DNA from: Glebionis coronaria
Taxonomy: Eukaryota > Streptophyta > Magnoliopsida > Asterales > Asteraceae
NCBI GenBank assembly: GCA_025667525.1
Contig: CM046878.1
Span: 79,752,196 to 79,816,195 of the forward strand
Length of the DNA stretch: 64,000 bases
Direction: 5' to 3'
Shown here: in pieces, positions 20,363 through 32,208 of the stretch
Numbering within the stretch: the stretch's first letter is position 1
Layout: each line of letters begins with the position of its first letter
The notes under the pieces: model-generated
Told to the model about the DNA's origin: nothing
Seen by the model: only the letters and a program-made list of their open reading frames with translations
Database searches by the model: none
Program-made: the position numbers and the translations under genes

Positions 20363-21060
20363 TACGAAAGTTGGATTTTCTCCGAAAGTTGATTTTTCTA
20401 CGAGAGTTGGATTTTCTCTGAATGTTGATTTTTCTACGAAAGTTGGATTTTCTCCGAAAGTTGATTTTTCTACGAAAGTTGATTTTTCTACGAAAGTTGG
20501 GTTTTCTCCGAAAGTTGATTTTTCTACAAAAGTTGGATTTTCTCCGAAAGTTGATTTTTCTACGAAAGTTTGATTTTCTCCGAAAGTTGATTTTTCTACG
20601 AAAGTTGGATTTTCTCCGAAAGTTGATTTTTCTACGAAAGTTGTATTTTCTCCGAACGTTGGTTTTTCTACGAAAGTTGGATTTTCTACGAAAGTTGGTT
20701 TTTCTACGAAAGTTGGTTTTTCTACGAAATTTGGATTTTCTCCGAAAGTTGGTTTTTCTACGAAAGTTGGATTTTCCCCGAAAGTTGGTTTTTCTACGAA
20801 AGTTGGATTTTCCCCAAAAGTTGGTTTTCTCCGAAAGTGGTCTTTCTCCGAAAGTTGTTCTTTCTCCGAAAGTTATTTCTCAGAAAGTTATTTCTCCGAA
20901 ATTTGGTTTCCTCCGAAAGTTATTTCTCCGAAAGTTATTTCTCTGAAAGTTATTTCTCCGAAAGTTGGTTTCCTCTGAAAGTTATTCCTCCGAAAGTTGG
21001 TTTCCTCCTAAAGTTGTTTCCATTTCCTCCGAAAGTGAAGATTTATCCGAAAGTAGTTGT
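20363..21060 (+). repeat. 18-bp minisatellite in the copia 2 leader
   Basis: Nearly 40 units alternate between TACGAAAGTTGGATTTTC and TCCGAAAGTTGATTTTTC variants. The period is 18 bp through about 20830; after that it becomes irregular, with shorter variants such as TCCGAAAGTTATTTC. Because 18 is a multiple of three, one frame stays open for 174 codons (20422-20946) as FLRKL(I/D/V) hexapeptides and another reads STKVGFSPKVDF until a stop near 20571. The repeat ends about 140 bases before the gag ATG at 21204 and is not in frame with it, so it is treated as leader sequence and not as a gene. Confidence 0.9.
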
Positions 21061-21203
21061 CGAAAGTGGACAGTTTCCATTTTTGGTCTTGGAGAAATCT
21101 TGGTTTCTTGAGAAGACATTTTTAGGGGAGATTAACATTTTTCTTCGACAACAACAATCACAACACATCCACTAATATCCTAATCCATTCACACATATTT
21201 ACC

Positions 21204-21707
21204 ATGTCAAACAATAACATCAGCAATGCGACTGCCAGTCAAATTCGTTTGGAACAAGGTGGCAACGGTAATCCACCTGTGCTCACTGCCGGTTGCTACG
21301 TTCAATGGAGATCTCGTTTTCTCCGATTTCTCGATGAAAAAGAGAACCGAACTGCTCTTTGTCACTGCCTTGAGAATCCACCTCCAGTTTTTGAATTCAG
21401 ACCCATTACCACACAAGCAGAGGATGGTACTTCATCAACCACACGAGCTATGGAGAATTTTGATACTTGTCATGCTGAGAAAAAGAAACTCCTCCAAGCT
21501 GAAGTTGATGTTGTTAACTACATACTCACTGGGATTGATAACGATATCTATTCCATGGTTGATGCATGTCCTAATGCTATGGAAATGTGGAATGCAATTC
21601 ATCGATTGAAACAAGGTGAGTCTATCAATGTTCAAGATCTTGAGACTAATCTACTTTGGGAGTTTCGAAAATTCACATCCGAAGATGGTGAATCCATTTA
21701 CTCATAT
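21204..21707 (+). pseudogene. Copia 2 gag, N-terminal part
   Basis: The frame starts MSNNNISNATAS and contains YVQWRSRFLRFLDEK, AEVDVVNYILTGIDNDIYSMVDAC and NAMEMWNAIHRLKQGESINVQDLETNLLWEF, typical of copia Gag (UBN2/RVT-associated gag family). It is cut after residue 168 (SIYSY) by the 10.5-kb element at 21708. After the insertion and one CATAT copy are removed, the frame continues YSRFYKMMNELVRNQ at 32214. The last eight codons of the local open frame (CKTRMLLP) belong to the inserted LTR. Confidence 0.92.
21703..21707 (+). repeat. Target site duplication CATAT (left copy)
   Basis: CATAT at 21703-21707 is repeated at 32209-32213 outside the TGTAAAACCC...GGTGTTACA ends. Excision restores the copia 2 gag frame. 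Confidence 0.96.
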
Positions 21708-22211
21708 TGTAAAACCCGCATGCTTTTACCATGAACAGTACACTAATAATCGTACGTACAAGATTACAACTTTCCTTATATAACATGAACACGAATCACG
21801 AATATTAATTACAAGAATTACGTACGTGTTATTACACGATAATTATTAAGTATGTATTAATACAAGATAATTATTATCAATAATAATTATAATCACGAAC
21901 ATGAAATCATGAACGTAAGAATCATGAACACATAAATATGTATTTACGTATATTATTACGATTACGTACATGTATTTATAATAACACGAATAAACTATAA
22001 TAACGTAACAATACAAACGTACGAACACGTAATTATTAAGCATGAAAAGGTTCGGGTTTCCCTTGTGGCCCCCACCTACCCGCGGACACAAAGAAAGGAG
22101 ACGGGCCTTATGGCCCAACCCACTTCACAAAAATATGTCATGAAGGTTAATCATTACATTTTAATTTATCACATTTTCAAAACAAAGCAAAAATCATAGC
22201 AAACCTCATGG

Positions 22212-22340
22212 TGGCCGCCGGTTCTGGTTATGCCGCCAGTAGCACCCAAAAGGAGAACGTGATGTTCTGGTTATGCCGCCAGCAACACCCAAAAGGAGAA
22301 CGTGATGTTCTGGTTTAGCCGCCGGTAGCAAGCCAAAAGG
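22212..22340 (+). repeat. Triple 47-bp repeat in the Del-like LTR
   Basis: Three tandem copies of a unit containing TTCTGGTTATGCCGCCAG, CACCCAAAAGGAGAACG and GTGATG start near 22216, 22264 and 22311. The third has drifted (TTTAGCCGCCGGTAGCAAGCC). The 3' LTR carries the same three units at about 29613-29741. Confidence 0.8.
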
Positions 22341-22729
22341 AGGACGGGGTTTTGATTTTTAATTATGGATTAGGAGTGTATTCGTGAGATCAATATTTAT
22401 TCATTCCACGTGTTTTGGTAAATCCATAAACCCTTTTGTTTTCTTCTTTTATTTAATTAAGCATAAACATGAACAAGTGATTAAATAAACAAGATAAAAA
22501 CATGTCATGGGATCATGGGGAAATTAATTAAGGGTTTGTTTGGTTTGTTTATTCGGCCGCCACACAACCGAGCGAGTCCTACGACTCTCGGTGTCGCTTG
22601 GTTCGCACCACCACACGAGACAAAGGTCTCGGTGGTGTTGGGTTACGGTCGGCAGCAGGGAACAAGGCACACCGACTCACGTCGGGGGTGTCCTTGTGGT
22701 TGGTTTAGGTCGCGACAGTCACAGCCCCA

Positions 22730-22910
22730 CCACCGGCCAAAGCCGGTGGCTATTTATGGTAAGCAGGGGGAACCGCGAGCAGCAGGGGGAACCACCAGCA
22801 ACTGCCGGTGGGAACCCGTTTGTGGTCAGTGGCTGCGCGAGCAGGACAAGACCACCGGCAGCAGCCGGTGGCAACTTGCCGAGAGCAGGGGCAACCGGCT
22901 TAGGCCGGTT
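22730..22910 (+). repeat. Cluster of four CCACCGGC/GCCGGTGG hairpins
   Basis: Stems are at 22730-22749 (CCACCGGC...GCCGGTGG), 22792-22811 (CCACCAGC...GCCGGTGG), 22852-22871 (CCACCGGC...GCCGGTGG) and 22893-22910 (AACCGGC...GCCGGTT). Loops are 4 bases. Spacing is about 60 bp for the first three. The 3' LTR has the same cluster near 30128-30308. Confidence 0.8.
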
Positions 22911-23444
22911 TGCCACTATTTTCGGGGGTGTTGGTTCACGGGTTTTCATGGGTTCGGTTCACGGCACGATTTAATAAATAATACACGGGACCGGGCTAAT
23001 TATTTTTACAAGTTTAATTAGTTTACATGTGCATATATTTTTTTCAAGTTAACTAAATTAATTTAACATGATACCTAATTAATTTAATTAAAACATGAGT
23101 TAGGTTTATTATTATTATTACTAATACATGATTATAACCTAAGTATTTTATTATTTAAATTAGACTATAGTAATTAATTAATTATTAAAACATGACATGT
23201 AATTAATTAATTATCATGACTTAGGTTAAATTAATATAAATATTAATACATGTTTTAACCTAAGTATTTTATACACTTAATTTAAGTAAATCATGTTTAT
23301 ATTTAATTAAATCTTATAACCTATGGTTTATTTAATCTATATGTTATAAATAATAAACTATATTATTAATCACATGACTTAGTATATTTAATCAGTAAAA
23401 CTAAACTTATACTATTAGCTTATAAATTCAGCTTATTTCTAAAT

Positions 23445-23590
23445 ATGGAAACTTTGTATTTTAGGATACTTACTATTTTTGGAAACTTTCTATTTTTAGA
23501 AACTTACCTATTTTAAGAAGTAAATCTATTTTTGGAAACTTTCTATTTTTGGAAACTTTCTATTTCAGGAAACCTGCTATTTTTAGAAAG
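23445..23590 (+). repeat. TATTTTTGGAAACTTTC microrepeat
   Basis: About eight degenerate copies of an 18-19 bp unit containing GGAAACTTTC or AGAAACTTAC lie here, repeated in the 3' LTR at about 30846-30993. Confidence 0.75.
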
Positions 23591-24801
23591 TTACTTATTA
23601 TTACATTACAAGTATAATAATACAAGAATATCAGTTAATACTTAATCAGAAGACTTAAAATACATGATAAGTACAGTATAACATGGAAATCGGTAAAACA
23701 AGACTAAAACATATAAAACAAGTCAAGACATACTATAATCAGTTACGTACGTAGTAAAACAGTATACTTATACACGTATCCTTCTGTGTAGCATTAGTGA
23801 GATCGGAGTGGGACTTCCTTTCGTTCTTCTTTTCCGTTCACTGGACACAAGGTACGGATACTCCGTCCTTCAGTATGGACATTCTTTCCTTATTAGGATT
23901 CCCCGTATGCAGCCAACTGTTTTCCCAGTATATGTTTTATATGTTTTTGAATTGCTTATGTTTAGTTTTAAATGCCTAAGCCATATACATGCATGACCAG
24001 TTCCACCTAGTTATGGAGGTACCATAACACTAGAGGCACCAGTGTTATGACTTCCCCACGGCGGAGTGATTGCTCGTGGCGTCCCTTTCAGCTTTTGGCC
24101 ATATAATTATATATTCATGTGGGGCGTATGGGTGCATCATAGTTTACATGTTTAGCAGTATTATCAGGTGAATGAGGTGTGTGCCTTGCATCCTTCACAA
24201 GGAGTTGATCCCTCCTACCCAGTCTTATATTAATTAGAGGCAACCCCTCTAATTGCATGACGAGGTCACCCCTCTAAGTATTCATGTACGTTGATACTTC
24301 ATGACCTATATTGGCTTAATGGTTAAGATATTAAATAGTTTTCATAAGATAAACATAAGGCTTTTCAAACTATAAAACCAGTCTTACTAAGTTAGACCAG
24401 GTTTTCTAGGACTTATACATTTCCGCTGCTATTAGTCTTATTTATGTTTCAACCATTCATACTATGTCATATATCCGTGCACTGAGCGTTATGCTCAGCC
24501 TTTACTTTCCTTTCCATGTCCCAAAACGGCAGGTACCCAAGGACAGACTCGAGCATTTGGAGGACGTGCATAGGATGGAAGCTACCACAGACTTCTTCTC
24601 CTTTTTCCTTTATATACTTATGCTTGTTTAGTCTTTCATTCATTTCATTTACTTTATTTATGTTTTGGGCTTATTTTGGGAACCGATGTTTGATTCTGGT
24701 TTTCCCTATGGTCATGATTGTTTACTACATTTCACCTTGCATGCTTTGATGACACGCCATAATTACGTGTAATGGTCCACTTATCAAAGTGGGGTGTTAC
24801 A

Positions 24802-27280
24802 ATTATGGTATCAGAGCCAAGGCTTTGACCTGTACGCTCTAAAACTTAACCTGTGACTAGTGGGTAGTCACCAGGAGCTTCCTACGCCAACGCTTGTTAT
24901 TTCACGTATTGATGTTTTCAGCACCTTGTTGTATTAACCATGATGTTTTCAGCACTTTGTTGTTCTTAGCCATGATGTTATCGTCAGTATTGCTTTTACT
25001 AATATGGACTGAACAACCGTCATCCGTACTTAGTGATGTGTCATTGTTTATGCATGATGTTCCTTGTGAACTGTGGCTATGTGGACTGAACCCCAATAGT
25101 TCATAATTAGTCACATAAATTTTTTTTTCTGATAAGTTTCGACAATGATTTTTACTTATTTATGTTCATGCATTCATGCGTTTATATCATATGTCATTTG
25201 TTGCAGGAATTTTGACTAAGTAATGGTTGGTACATGACTGGCCCTATTTAGTCTCATGTGCTTTTATCAAAACTTTTAATTTTGGGACCGACCCATAGGC
25301 GTCCCCTCGCCATGTCTTTTGTTTTGGGTGAACTGGCCATTGGCGGTTACCCTCGTGCATATAAATGTTTTATTAACAACATCATGCATTCATGCACTGT
25401 TTTCACGCATAAAATTTTTTCATGATTATTGCATAAAATTTTGTTTTATTTTTATTTATATTACGATCTAATCAGATTAGTCATATCAATTTTGTTTTGC
25501 GAGCCGACCCCAGTCGTTCACACCAGTAATTTTCAATTTCATTCATTATGGTCATATATATTTCATGTCCACTCATTAAAACTTTCATGATCTTTATGTC
25601 GATTATGTTTTCATACTACCATGGTTAACTTCATTTTCATGCTAATTATGTTTATACTCCTCCTTGTTAATTTCGTTCCACGATTATTCATGTTTATTTC
25701 ACCTTCATGTAGATTATGTCTTAAGTGACTTTATGTTAATTACGTTCTCATCATGTCGATCATACCCTCATGCTAGACATTGAAGGATTCCATTAAATCC
25801 TGCTTTCATGATAGTCATGGTTGGTCTCCATTAACCATGCTTTCATGCTAATCATTGTTGAATTTCGTTTCACCAACCTTATGGGTGTTTTCTCTATGTA
25901 ACCAGAATGATGTCTATGCTGAAATTGCTAGGCTATCATGATGCTCAGTCCGGTTTGGTCTTCTAACCGTTTAACCAATTATTCCCTGGAAAATTATGTC
26001 AGATGATCGACCTATATCGATCATTTCATGTGCATTCCATGTGTACTCCACGTACCATATCCCATGTGTATTACACGTACCATAATCTATGTGTATTTCA
26101 CTTACAATACTCCATGAATAATAACTAGTCGATTCTAAATCATCTCATGCGTATTACACTTGTTGATGTTCTACAAGATGATGATGTCGTCCATAACTTG
26201 GAGATGGTACTAAATGTTGATGCTGCTGATTAGTTGGAGACGCTACGAGATGCTGACGATGTTCACAACATAGAGATCCTAAAAGACGAAGACAAAGGCG
26301 TTAGAGCAATGTAATTGGACCAGAAGATGCTTCACCACCATACGATTTCCATCACAATCCATATCCTTATTTTTGTTACATGTCACACGTCATTCAGTTG
26401 TCATTTTAGTCATATGAGTGTGAACCGGTACCAGCCGGCCACTCAGCTGAATAGTTACATGAATCACAGTCATGAGAATGACCGTCATGGAACTAACAGA
26501 CAGGACGATAGTAACCACTACTATAACAACAACTATACTAGACATCGCAACCGAAGATCCGGCCACGAACGTGATCAGATATACAAAGGATCAGTAGTCC
26601 AACCGATCCGCCAATTCTGGCATAATAACCTAATATTTGTAGTTCTATTTGTTTCACATCTCGAGACACATGTCAAGACACCAGTCAAGACACATGTCAT
26701 GCTTATACCTCCCAAGACACGAGTCAAGACACATGACTCACATCCAATTCTTGAACATCCCTAAGAAATTCAGGGTACCCTCCAAAAGGTATATCCATTT
26801 TGTGGTGCCATGTATTAATCAGGCCACAAGAATTTCAGTACCAGCATCGACATGTCAGTGAGATCTCTCACGATTGTTTGATGATACTTTCCTTTCTTGC
26901 ACCTATATTTCATATATTCATGACCATAAAGGACGCCATTCGTATCCCCCATGTATACGAAGGTTTTCCTTCAGCCTAATGATGAGATCCAAGCTGCTAA
27001 CGCATTACCTCGGACAGATGCGAGTTGAATTTAATCCTAATTATGGACTATGAGCAGCACACCCTGCTACGATTCATGATTTTGTACAGCAATGTTCAGC
27101 CTCCTGAATACATTCAACATGGTTTTACATTAGGAAAATATGTACAAATTATCTATGCTTTCCAAGCACGTGCTTTGTTAGCCATGACTGCTAAAACTTT
27201 CTAGCTGTCAGTTAAGACACGACCACTGAAGTTCCTTTTACGCATAACCAGCCAATTATACCAAAATCTTCCCATACATT
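24802..27280 (+). other. Primer site and decayed 5' interior of the Del-like element
   Basis: TGGTATCAGAGCC at 24806-24818 is the initiator-Met-type primer site, four bases after the LTR. The following 2.4 kb should hold gag and protease, but I see no recognisable Gag core, knuckle or DSG motif. Stops are frequent. The words TTCATG, CACGT and CATGTC recur densely (for example 25380-25460, 26020-26160 and 26650-26750). Open frames such as 26315-26764 show no family motif. Confidence 0.7.
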
Positions 27281-27770
27281 CCAGAAGAACCTTCAAGGAG
27301 AAGGAAGGTAACATGAGATTATATGTCGACTACCGTCGATTTAAAACAAATCACCATCCATAACTGTTATTCTCCTCCACGTATTGACAACATGTCCAAT
27401 CGACTTTAGAGTGTTAATCACCTTTCCAAGATCGGACTCATGATCATGCTGCCAACAGTGATGAGTGAAAGAGCAGAACATTTCCATGACTGTTATTCGT
27501 ACACGACTCGGTCATGCTAGATTCATGATTTTGTATTAGTCTCATAAATGCTCCAATAGCATTATAGACTTAATAAATTGAGTTTTCATGAACTCATAAA
27601 CAAATTCATCAGTATTTTCATCGAGAACAACCTGATTTTTTTCTCTAGGTCTAGAGAAGAGCAGGAAGACCATATTTGCACTATGTTGCAAATTCTACGA
27701 CAAGAGAAATTTCACCTTGAAATTTTCCAATATAAATTCTGGTTGATTACAGTGACACGCTGAATCACAT
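27281..27770 (+). pseudogene. Ty3 reverse transcriptase remnant
   Basis: At about 27297-27400 the plus strand gives KEGNMRLYVDYR, followed by a broken version of LNKITIKNRYPLPRIDD (SPPRIDNM). At 27578-27763 MSFHELINKFISIFIENNLI matches the FMDLMN...FIDDIL region with the catalytic aspartates lost, then SRSREEQEDHICTMLQILRQ and FQYKFW follow. This is the normal order of chromovirus RT motifs, but stops separate them and the active-site Asp pair is missing. Confidence 0.8.
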
Positions 27771-27989
27771 GGATTCGCACGGTTAATATTACCATGACTC
27801 AGCTTATGCGTAAAGGTGAGAACCCTACACTACATTAGGTGTTCCCGAAAATCCTACGCTAAGAGAAGTCTAATTTCGGAGACTTATAGTTCCGCAAATT
27901 TCTATGTATGAAGTTTCTACGAAGCAAGATATAGTTACGTTCACATCTAAGTACCTGACATACCAACACGCTAAGATAGAACACCAACT

Positions 27990-28260
27990 GACTAGGATGT
28001 TTTCCATCATCAGAAAAAGGTGAAAAGAAATGGGACAAGATCTCCATGGATTTTGGTTACCAGATTAACGCAAACTCAGAAGAAGCATGGTGCTATCTGG
28101 GTTATTGTCAACAGTTTGACCAAGTTTGTAGAATCCTTACATCCGCAAGGATATCAGAACCAGCAGATTGATCGGACGTGTTCCATCCAGGGCTCATCCG
28201 GTCACTTGGTAATCCCTCAGCTATCGGGCCAGACGAAGGTTCACATTTGTGCTCCTTATT
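27990..28260 (+). pseudogene. Ty3 integrase remnant
   Basis: RSPWILVTRLTQTQKKHGA followed by IWVIVNSLTKF corresponds to the chromovirus integrase segment MDFVTGLP...AIWVIVDRLTK. Further on, PQLSGQTKVHI (about 28215) resembles the YHPQTDGQSER region. Catalytic residues are changed and the frame soon breaks. From 28260 to 29090 no domain is recognisable. Confidence 0.7.
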
Positions 28261-29090
28261 TACGTTCACGTCTTTGTTCAAATTTTACGACTTGCTTTCA
28301 CACTCACCTTCATGACACTATTCACGTTCATGATTGTCTCCTGGCTTACGATTTTACGTTTATTTTCGTTCTGGGAAGTTTTGCAAGAGCTTGAGAGACC
28401 AGACCCAAGTTTAGTATAACTCTCTATTCTCATACACACGTTTCACGTCACATTCCACGTCTCACCTTATAAAGTTCGGCGTTACCTCATTAGTTATACC
28501 ATGTTCACGATATGTTACACGTATCATTGATCACCATATGTTTTCTCTTATTCCACTCACCATATCTCCACGTATCACGTTCACAATTGTTCACGTATCA
28601 CGTTCACAATTGTTCACGTACTACGTTTCAGTATGTCTCGCGCATTATTGCTAAGACGGGACTAATATCAGTTAGTCTAAGTTATTTTATATCATAACGT
28701 TTCATTTACATTTGCACGTTAATTCTTATCCACTCGGCCCGATTCATGCTGATCTATCTTATGTTGATGAACCAGAAACTTTCTGTATGGTCAACCAAAA
28801 TTCATGAAGACTAATATTGTTATTTCCGCCAAGACCGTTCAGAGGACCGTTCTGGGCGGGAAGCCACTTGGAACGGAGGAGTACATCCGGACTTCTTATC
28901 TGTTTTCTCTTATCGATTAGATACGTCCTTTCAGTCACGTCATGTTCCATGTCCTTTCAAGACATGTCACGTTCCACGTTCCTTCTACCATGTCACCTGC
29001 ATGTCCTTTTATCTTACATACCCTCTCAGTTTGATTCGGGTATGTTTCTCTTTCAGTTTACTTTATCTATAATTCGGGGACGAATTATTC

Positions 29091-29108
29091 TTTTTAGGGG
29101 GGAAGAGT
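29091..29108 (+). other. Polypurine tract of the Del-like element
   Basis: TTTTTAGGGGGGAAGAGT directly precedes the 3' LTR start TGTAAAACCC and is preceded by GGGGACGAATTATTC, common near chromovirus tracts. Confidence 0.85.
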
Positions 29109-32100
29109 TGTAAAACCCGCATGTTTTTACCATGAATAGTACACTAATAATCGTACGTACAAGATTACAACTTTTTTTATATAACATGAACACGAATCAC
29201 GAATATTAATTACAAGAATTACGTACGTGTTATTACACGATAAGTATTAGGTATGTATTAATACAAGATAATTATTATCAATAATAATTATAATCACGAA
29301 CATGAAATCGTGAACGTAAGAATCACGAACACATAAATATGTATTTACATATATTATTACGATTACGTACAAGTATTTATAATAACACTAATAAATTATA
29401 ATAACGTAACAATACAAACGTACGAACACGTAATTATTAAGCATGAAAAGGTTCGGGTTTCCCTTGTGGGCCCACCTACCCGTGGACACAAAGAAAGGAG
29501 ACGGGCCTTATGGCCCAACCCACTTCACAAAAATATGTCAGGAAGGTTAATCATTACATTTTCATTTATCACATTTTCAAAACAAAGCAAAAATCCTAGC
29601 AAACCTCATGGTGGCCGCCGGTTCTGGTTATGCCGCCAGCAGCACCCAAAAGGAGAACGTGATCGTCTGGTTATGCCGCCAGCAGCACCTAAAAGGAGAA
29701 CGTGATGTTCTGGTTTAGCCGCCGGTAGCAAGCCAAAAAGAGGACGGGGTTTTGATTTTTAATTATAGATTAGGAGTGTGTTCGTGAGATCAAGATTTAT
29801 TCATTCCACGTGTTTTGGTAAATCCATAAACCCTTTTGTTTTCTTCTTTTATTTAATTAAGCATAAACATGAACAAGTGATTAAATAAACATGATAAAAA
29901 CATTTCATGGGATCATGGGTGAATTAACTAAGGGTTTGTTTGGTTTGTTTGTTCGGCCGCAACAAAACCGAGAATCCTACGACTCTCGGTGTCGCTTGGT
30001 TCGCACCACCACACGAGACAAAGGTCTCGGTGGTGTTGGGTTACGGTCGGCAGCAGGGAACAAGGCACACCGACTCACGTCGGGGGTGTCCTTGTGGTTG
30101 GTTTAGGTCGCAATAATCACAGCCCCACCACCAGCCAAAGCCGGTGGCTATTTATGGTAAGGAGGGGGAACCACGGGCAGGCAGAGGGGAACCACCGGCA
30201 ACTGCCGGTGGGAACCCGTTTGTGGTCAGCGGCTGCGCGAGCAGGACAAGACCACCGGCATCAGCCGGTGGCAACTTGCCGAGAGCAGGGGCAACCGACT
30301 TAGGTCGGTTTGCCACTGTTTTCGGGGGTCTTGGTTCACGGGTTTTCAGGGGTTCGGTTCACGGCACGATTTAATAAATAATACACGGGATCGGGTTAAT
30401 TATTTTTACAAGTTTAATTAGTTTACATGTGCGTATATTTTTTTCAAGTTAATTAAATTGATTTAACATGATACCTAATTAATTTAATTAAAACATGACT
30501 TAGGTTTATTATTATTATTAATAATACATGATCATAACCTAAGTATTTTATTATTTAAATTAGACTATAGTAATTAATTAGTTATTAAAACATGACATGT
30601 AATTAATTAATTATCATGACTTAGGTTAAATTAGTATAAATATTAATACATGTTTTAACCTAAGTATTTTATACACTTAATTTAATTAAATCATGTTTAT
30701 ATTTAATTAAATCTTATAACCTATGGTTTATTTAATCTATATGTAATAATTAATAAACTATATTATTAATCACATGACTTAGTATATTTAATCAATAAAA
30801 CTAAGCTTATACTATTAGCTTATAAATTCAGCTTATTTCTAAATATGGAAACTTTGTATTTCAGGAAACTTACTATTTTTGGAAACTTTCTATTTTTAGA
30901 AACTTACCTATTTTAAGAAGTTAATTTATTTTTGGAAACTTTTTATTTTTGGAAACTTTCTATTTTAGGAAACCTGCTATTTTTAGAAAGTTACTTATTA
31001 TTACATTATAAGTAAAATAATACAAGAATATCAGTTAATACTTAATCAGAAGACTTAAAATACATGATAAGTACAGTATAACATGGAAATCAGTAAAACA
31101 ATACTAAAACATATAAAACAAGTCAAGACATACTATAATCAGTTACGTACGCGGTAAAACAGTATATTTATACACGTATCCTTCTATGTAGCATTAGTGA
31201 GATAGGAGTAGGACTTCCTTTCGTTCTTTTTTTCCGTTCACTGGACACAAGGTACGGATTCTCCGTCCTTCAGTATGGACATTCTTTCCTTATTAGGATT
31301 CCCCGTATGCAGCCAACTGTTTTCCCAGTATATGTTTTATATGTTTTTGATTTGCTTATGTTTAATTTTAAATGCCTAAGCCATATACATATATGACCAG
31401 TTACACCTAGTTATGGAGGTACCATAACCATAACACTAGAGGCACCAGTGTTATGACTTCCCCACGGCGGAGTGATTGCTTGTGGCGTCCCTTTCATCTT
31501 TTGGCCATATTATTATATATTCATGTGGGGTGTATGGGTGCATCCTAGTTTACATGTTTAGCAATATTATCATGTGAATGAGGTGTGTGTCTTGCATCCT
31601 TCACAAGGAGCTGAACCCTCCTACCCAGACTTATATTAATTAGAGGCAATCCCTCTAATTGCATGACGAGGTCACCCCTCTAAGTATTCATGCACGTTGA
31701 TACTTCATGACCTATATTGGCTTAATGGTTAACATGTTAAAAAGTTTTCATAAGATAAACATAAGGCTTTTCAAACTATAAAACCAGTTTTACTAAGTTA
31801 TACCAGGTTTTCCAGGACTTATACATTTCCGCTACTATTAGTCTTATTTATGTTTCAACCATTCATACTATGTCATATATCCGTGCACTGAGCGTTATGC
31901 TCAGCCGTTACTTTCCTTTCCATGTCCCAAAACGGCAGGTACCCAAGGACAGACTCGAGCATTTGGAGGACGTGCATAGGATGGAAGTTGCCATAGACTT
32001 ATTCTCCATTTGCCTTCATATACTTATGCTTGTTTATTCTTTCATTCATTTCATTTACTTTATTTATGTTTTGGGCTTATTTTGGGAACCGATGTTTGAT

Positions 32101-32208
32101 TCCAGTTTTCCCTATGGTCATGTATGTTTTACTACATATCACCTTGCATGCTTTGATAACACGCCATAATTACGCGTAACGGTCCACTTACCAAAGTGGG
32201 GTGTTACA
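29109..32208 (+). repeat. 3' LTR of the Del-like element (3100 bp)
   Basis: This is a direct copy of 21708-24801 with the same substructure and scattered substitutions. Its end GTGTTACA abuts the right CATAT target copy at 32209-32213. Confidence 0.94.

Larger units (their letters stand above)
21708..24801 (+). repeat. 5' LTR of the Del-like element (3094 bp)
   Basis: It starts TGTAAAACCCGCATG and ends GTGGGGTGTTACA. It contains ACGTAC-rich sequence (about 21750-22040), a triple repeat of about 47 bp (22212-22340), a GC-rich segment with four CCGGTGG hairpins (22560-22930), very AT-rich sequence (22980-23420) and a GGAAACTTTC microrepeat (23445-23590). Open frames at 22515-23021 lie in the GC-rich part and show no known domain; they are not called as genes. 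Confidence 0.94.
21708..32208 (+). mobile_element. Del/Tekay-like chromovirus relic with 3.1-kb LTRs
   Basis: This is a 10.5-kb insertion in copia 2 gag with direct LTRs (21708-24801 and 29109-32208), initiator-Met-type primer site, polypurine tract and 5-bp target duplication. The 4.3-kb interior keeps only decayed traces of Ty3 reverse transcriptase and integrase. The long LTR, GGTATCAGAGCC primer site and RT wording fit the Del/Tekay chromovirus clade. The LTRs differ at about 3 percent by eye, far less than the decay of the interior, so the copied template was already defective. Confidence 0.93.

Noticed and set aside
20422..20946. 174-aa FLRKL repeat protein
   Set aside because: It is produced by an 18-bp minisatellite in a noncoding leader of a dead element and is not in frame with gag. 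It is kept only as a finding.
22515..23021. GC-rich 168-aa and 144-aa frames in the Del-like LTR
   Set aside because: Overlapping frames are explained by low stop density in GC-rich, hairpin-rich DNA. The 3' LTR copy breaks them at different places.
24516..25114. Short frames with hydrophobic stretches near the Del-like LTR end
   Set aside because: They span the LTR end and primer site, where no protein is expected, and are not preserved in the 3' LTR copy beyond LTR identity.
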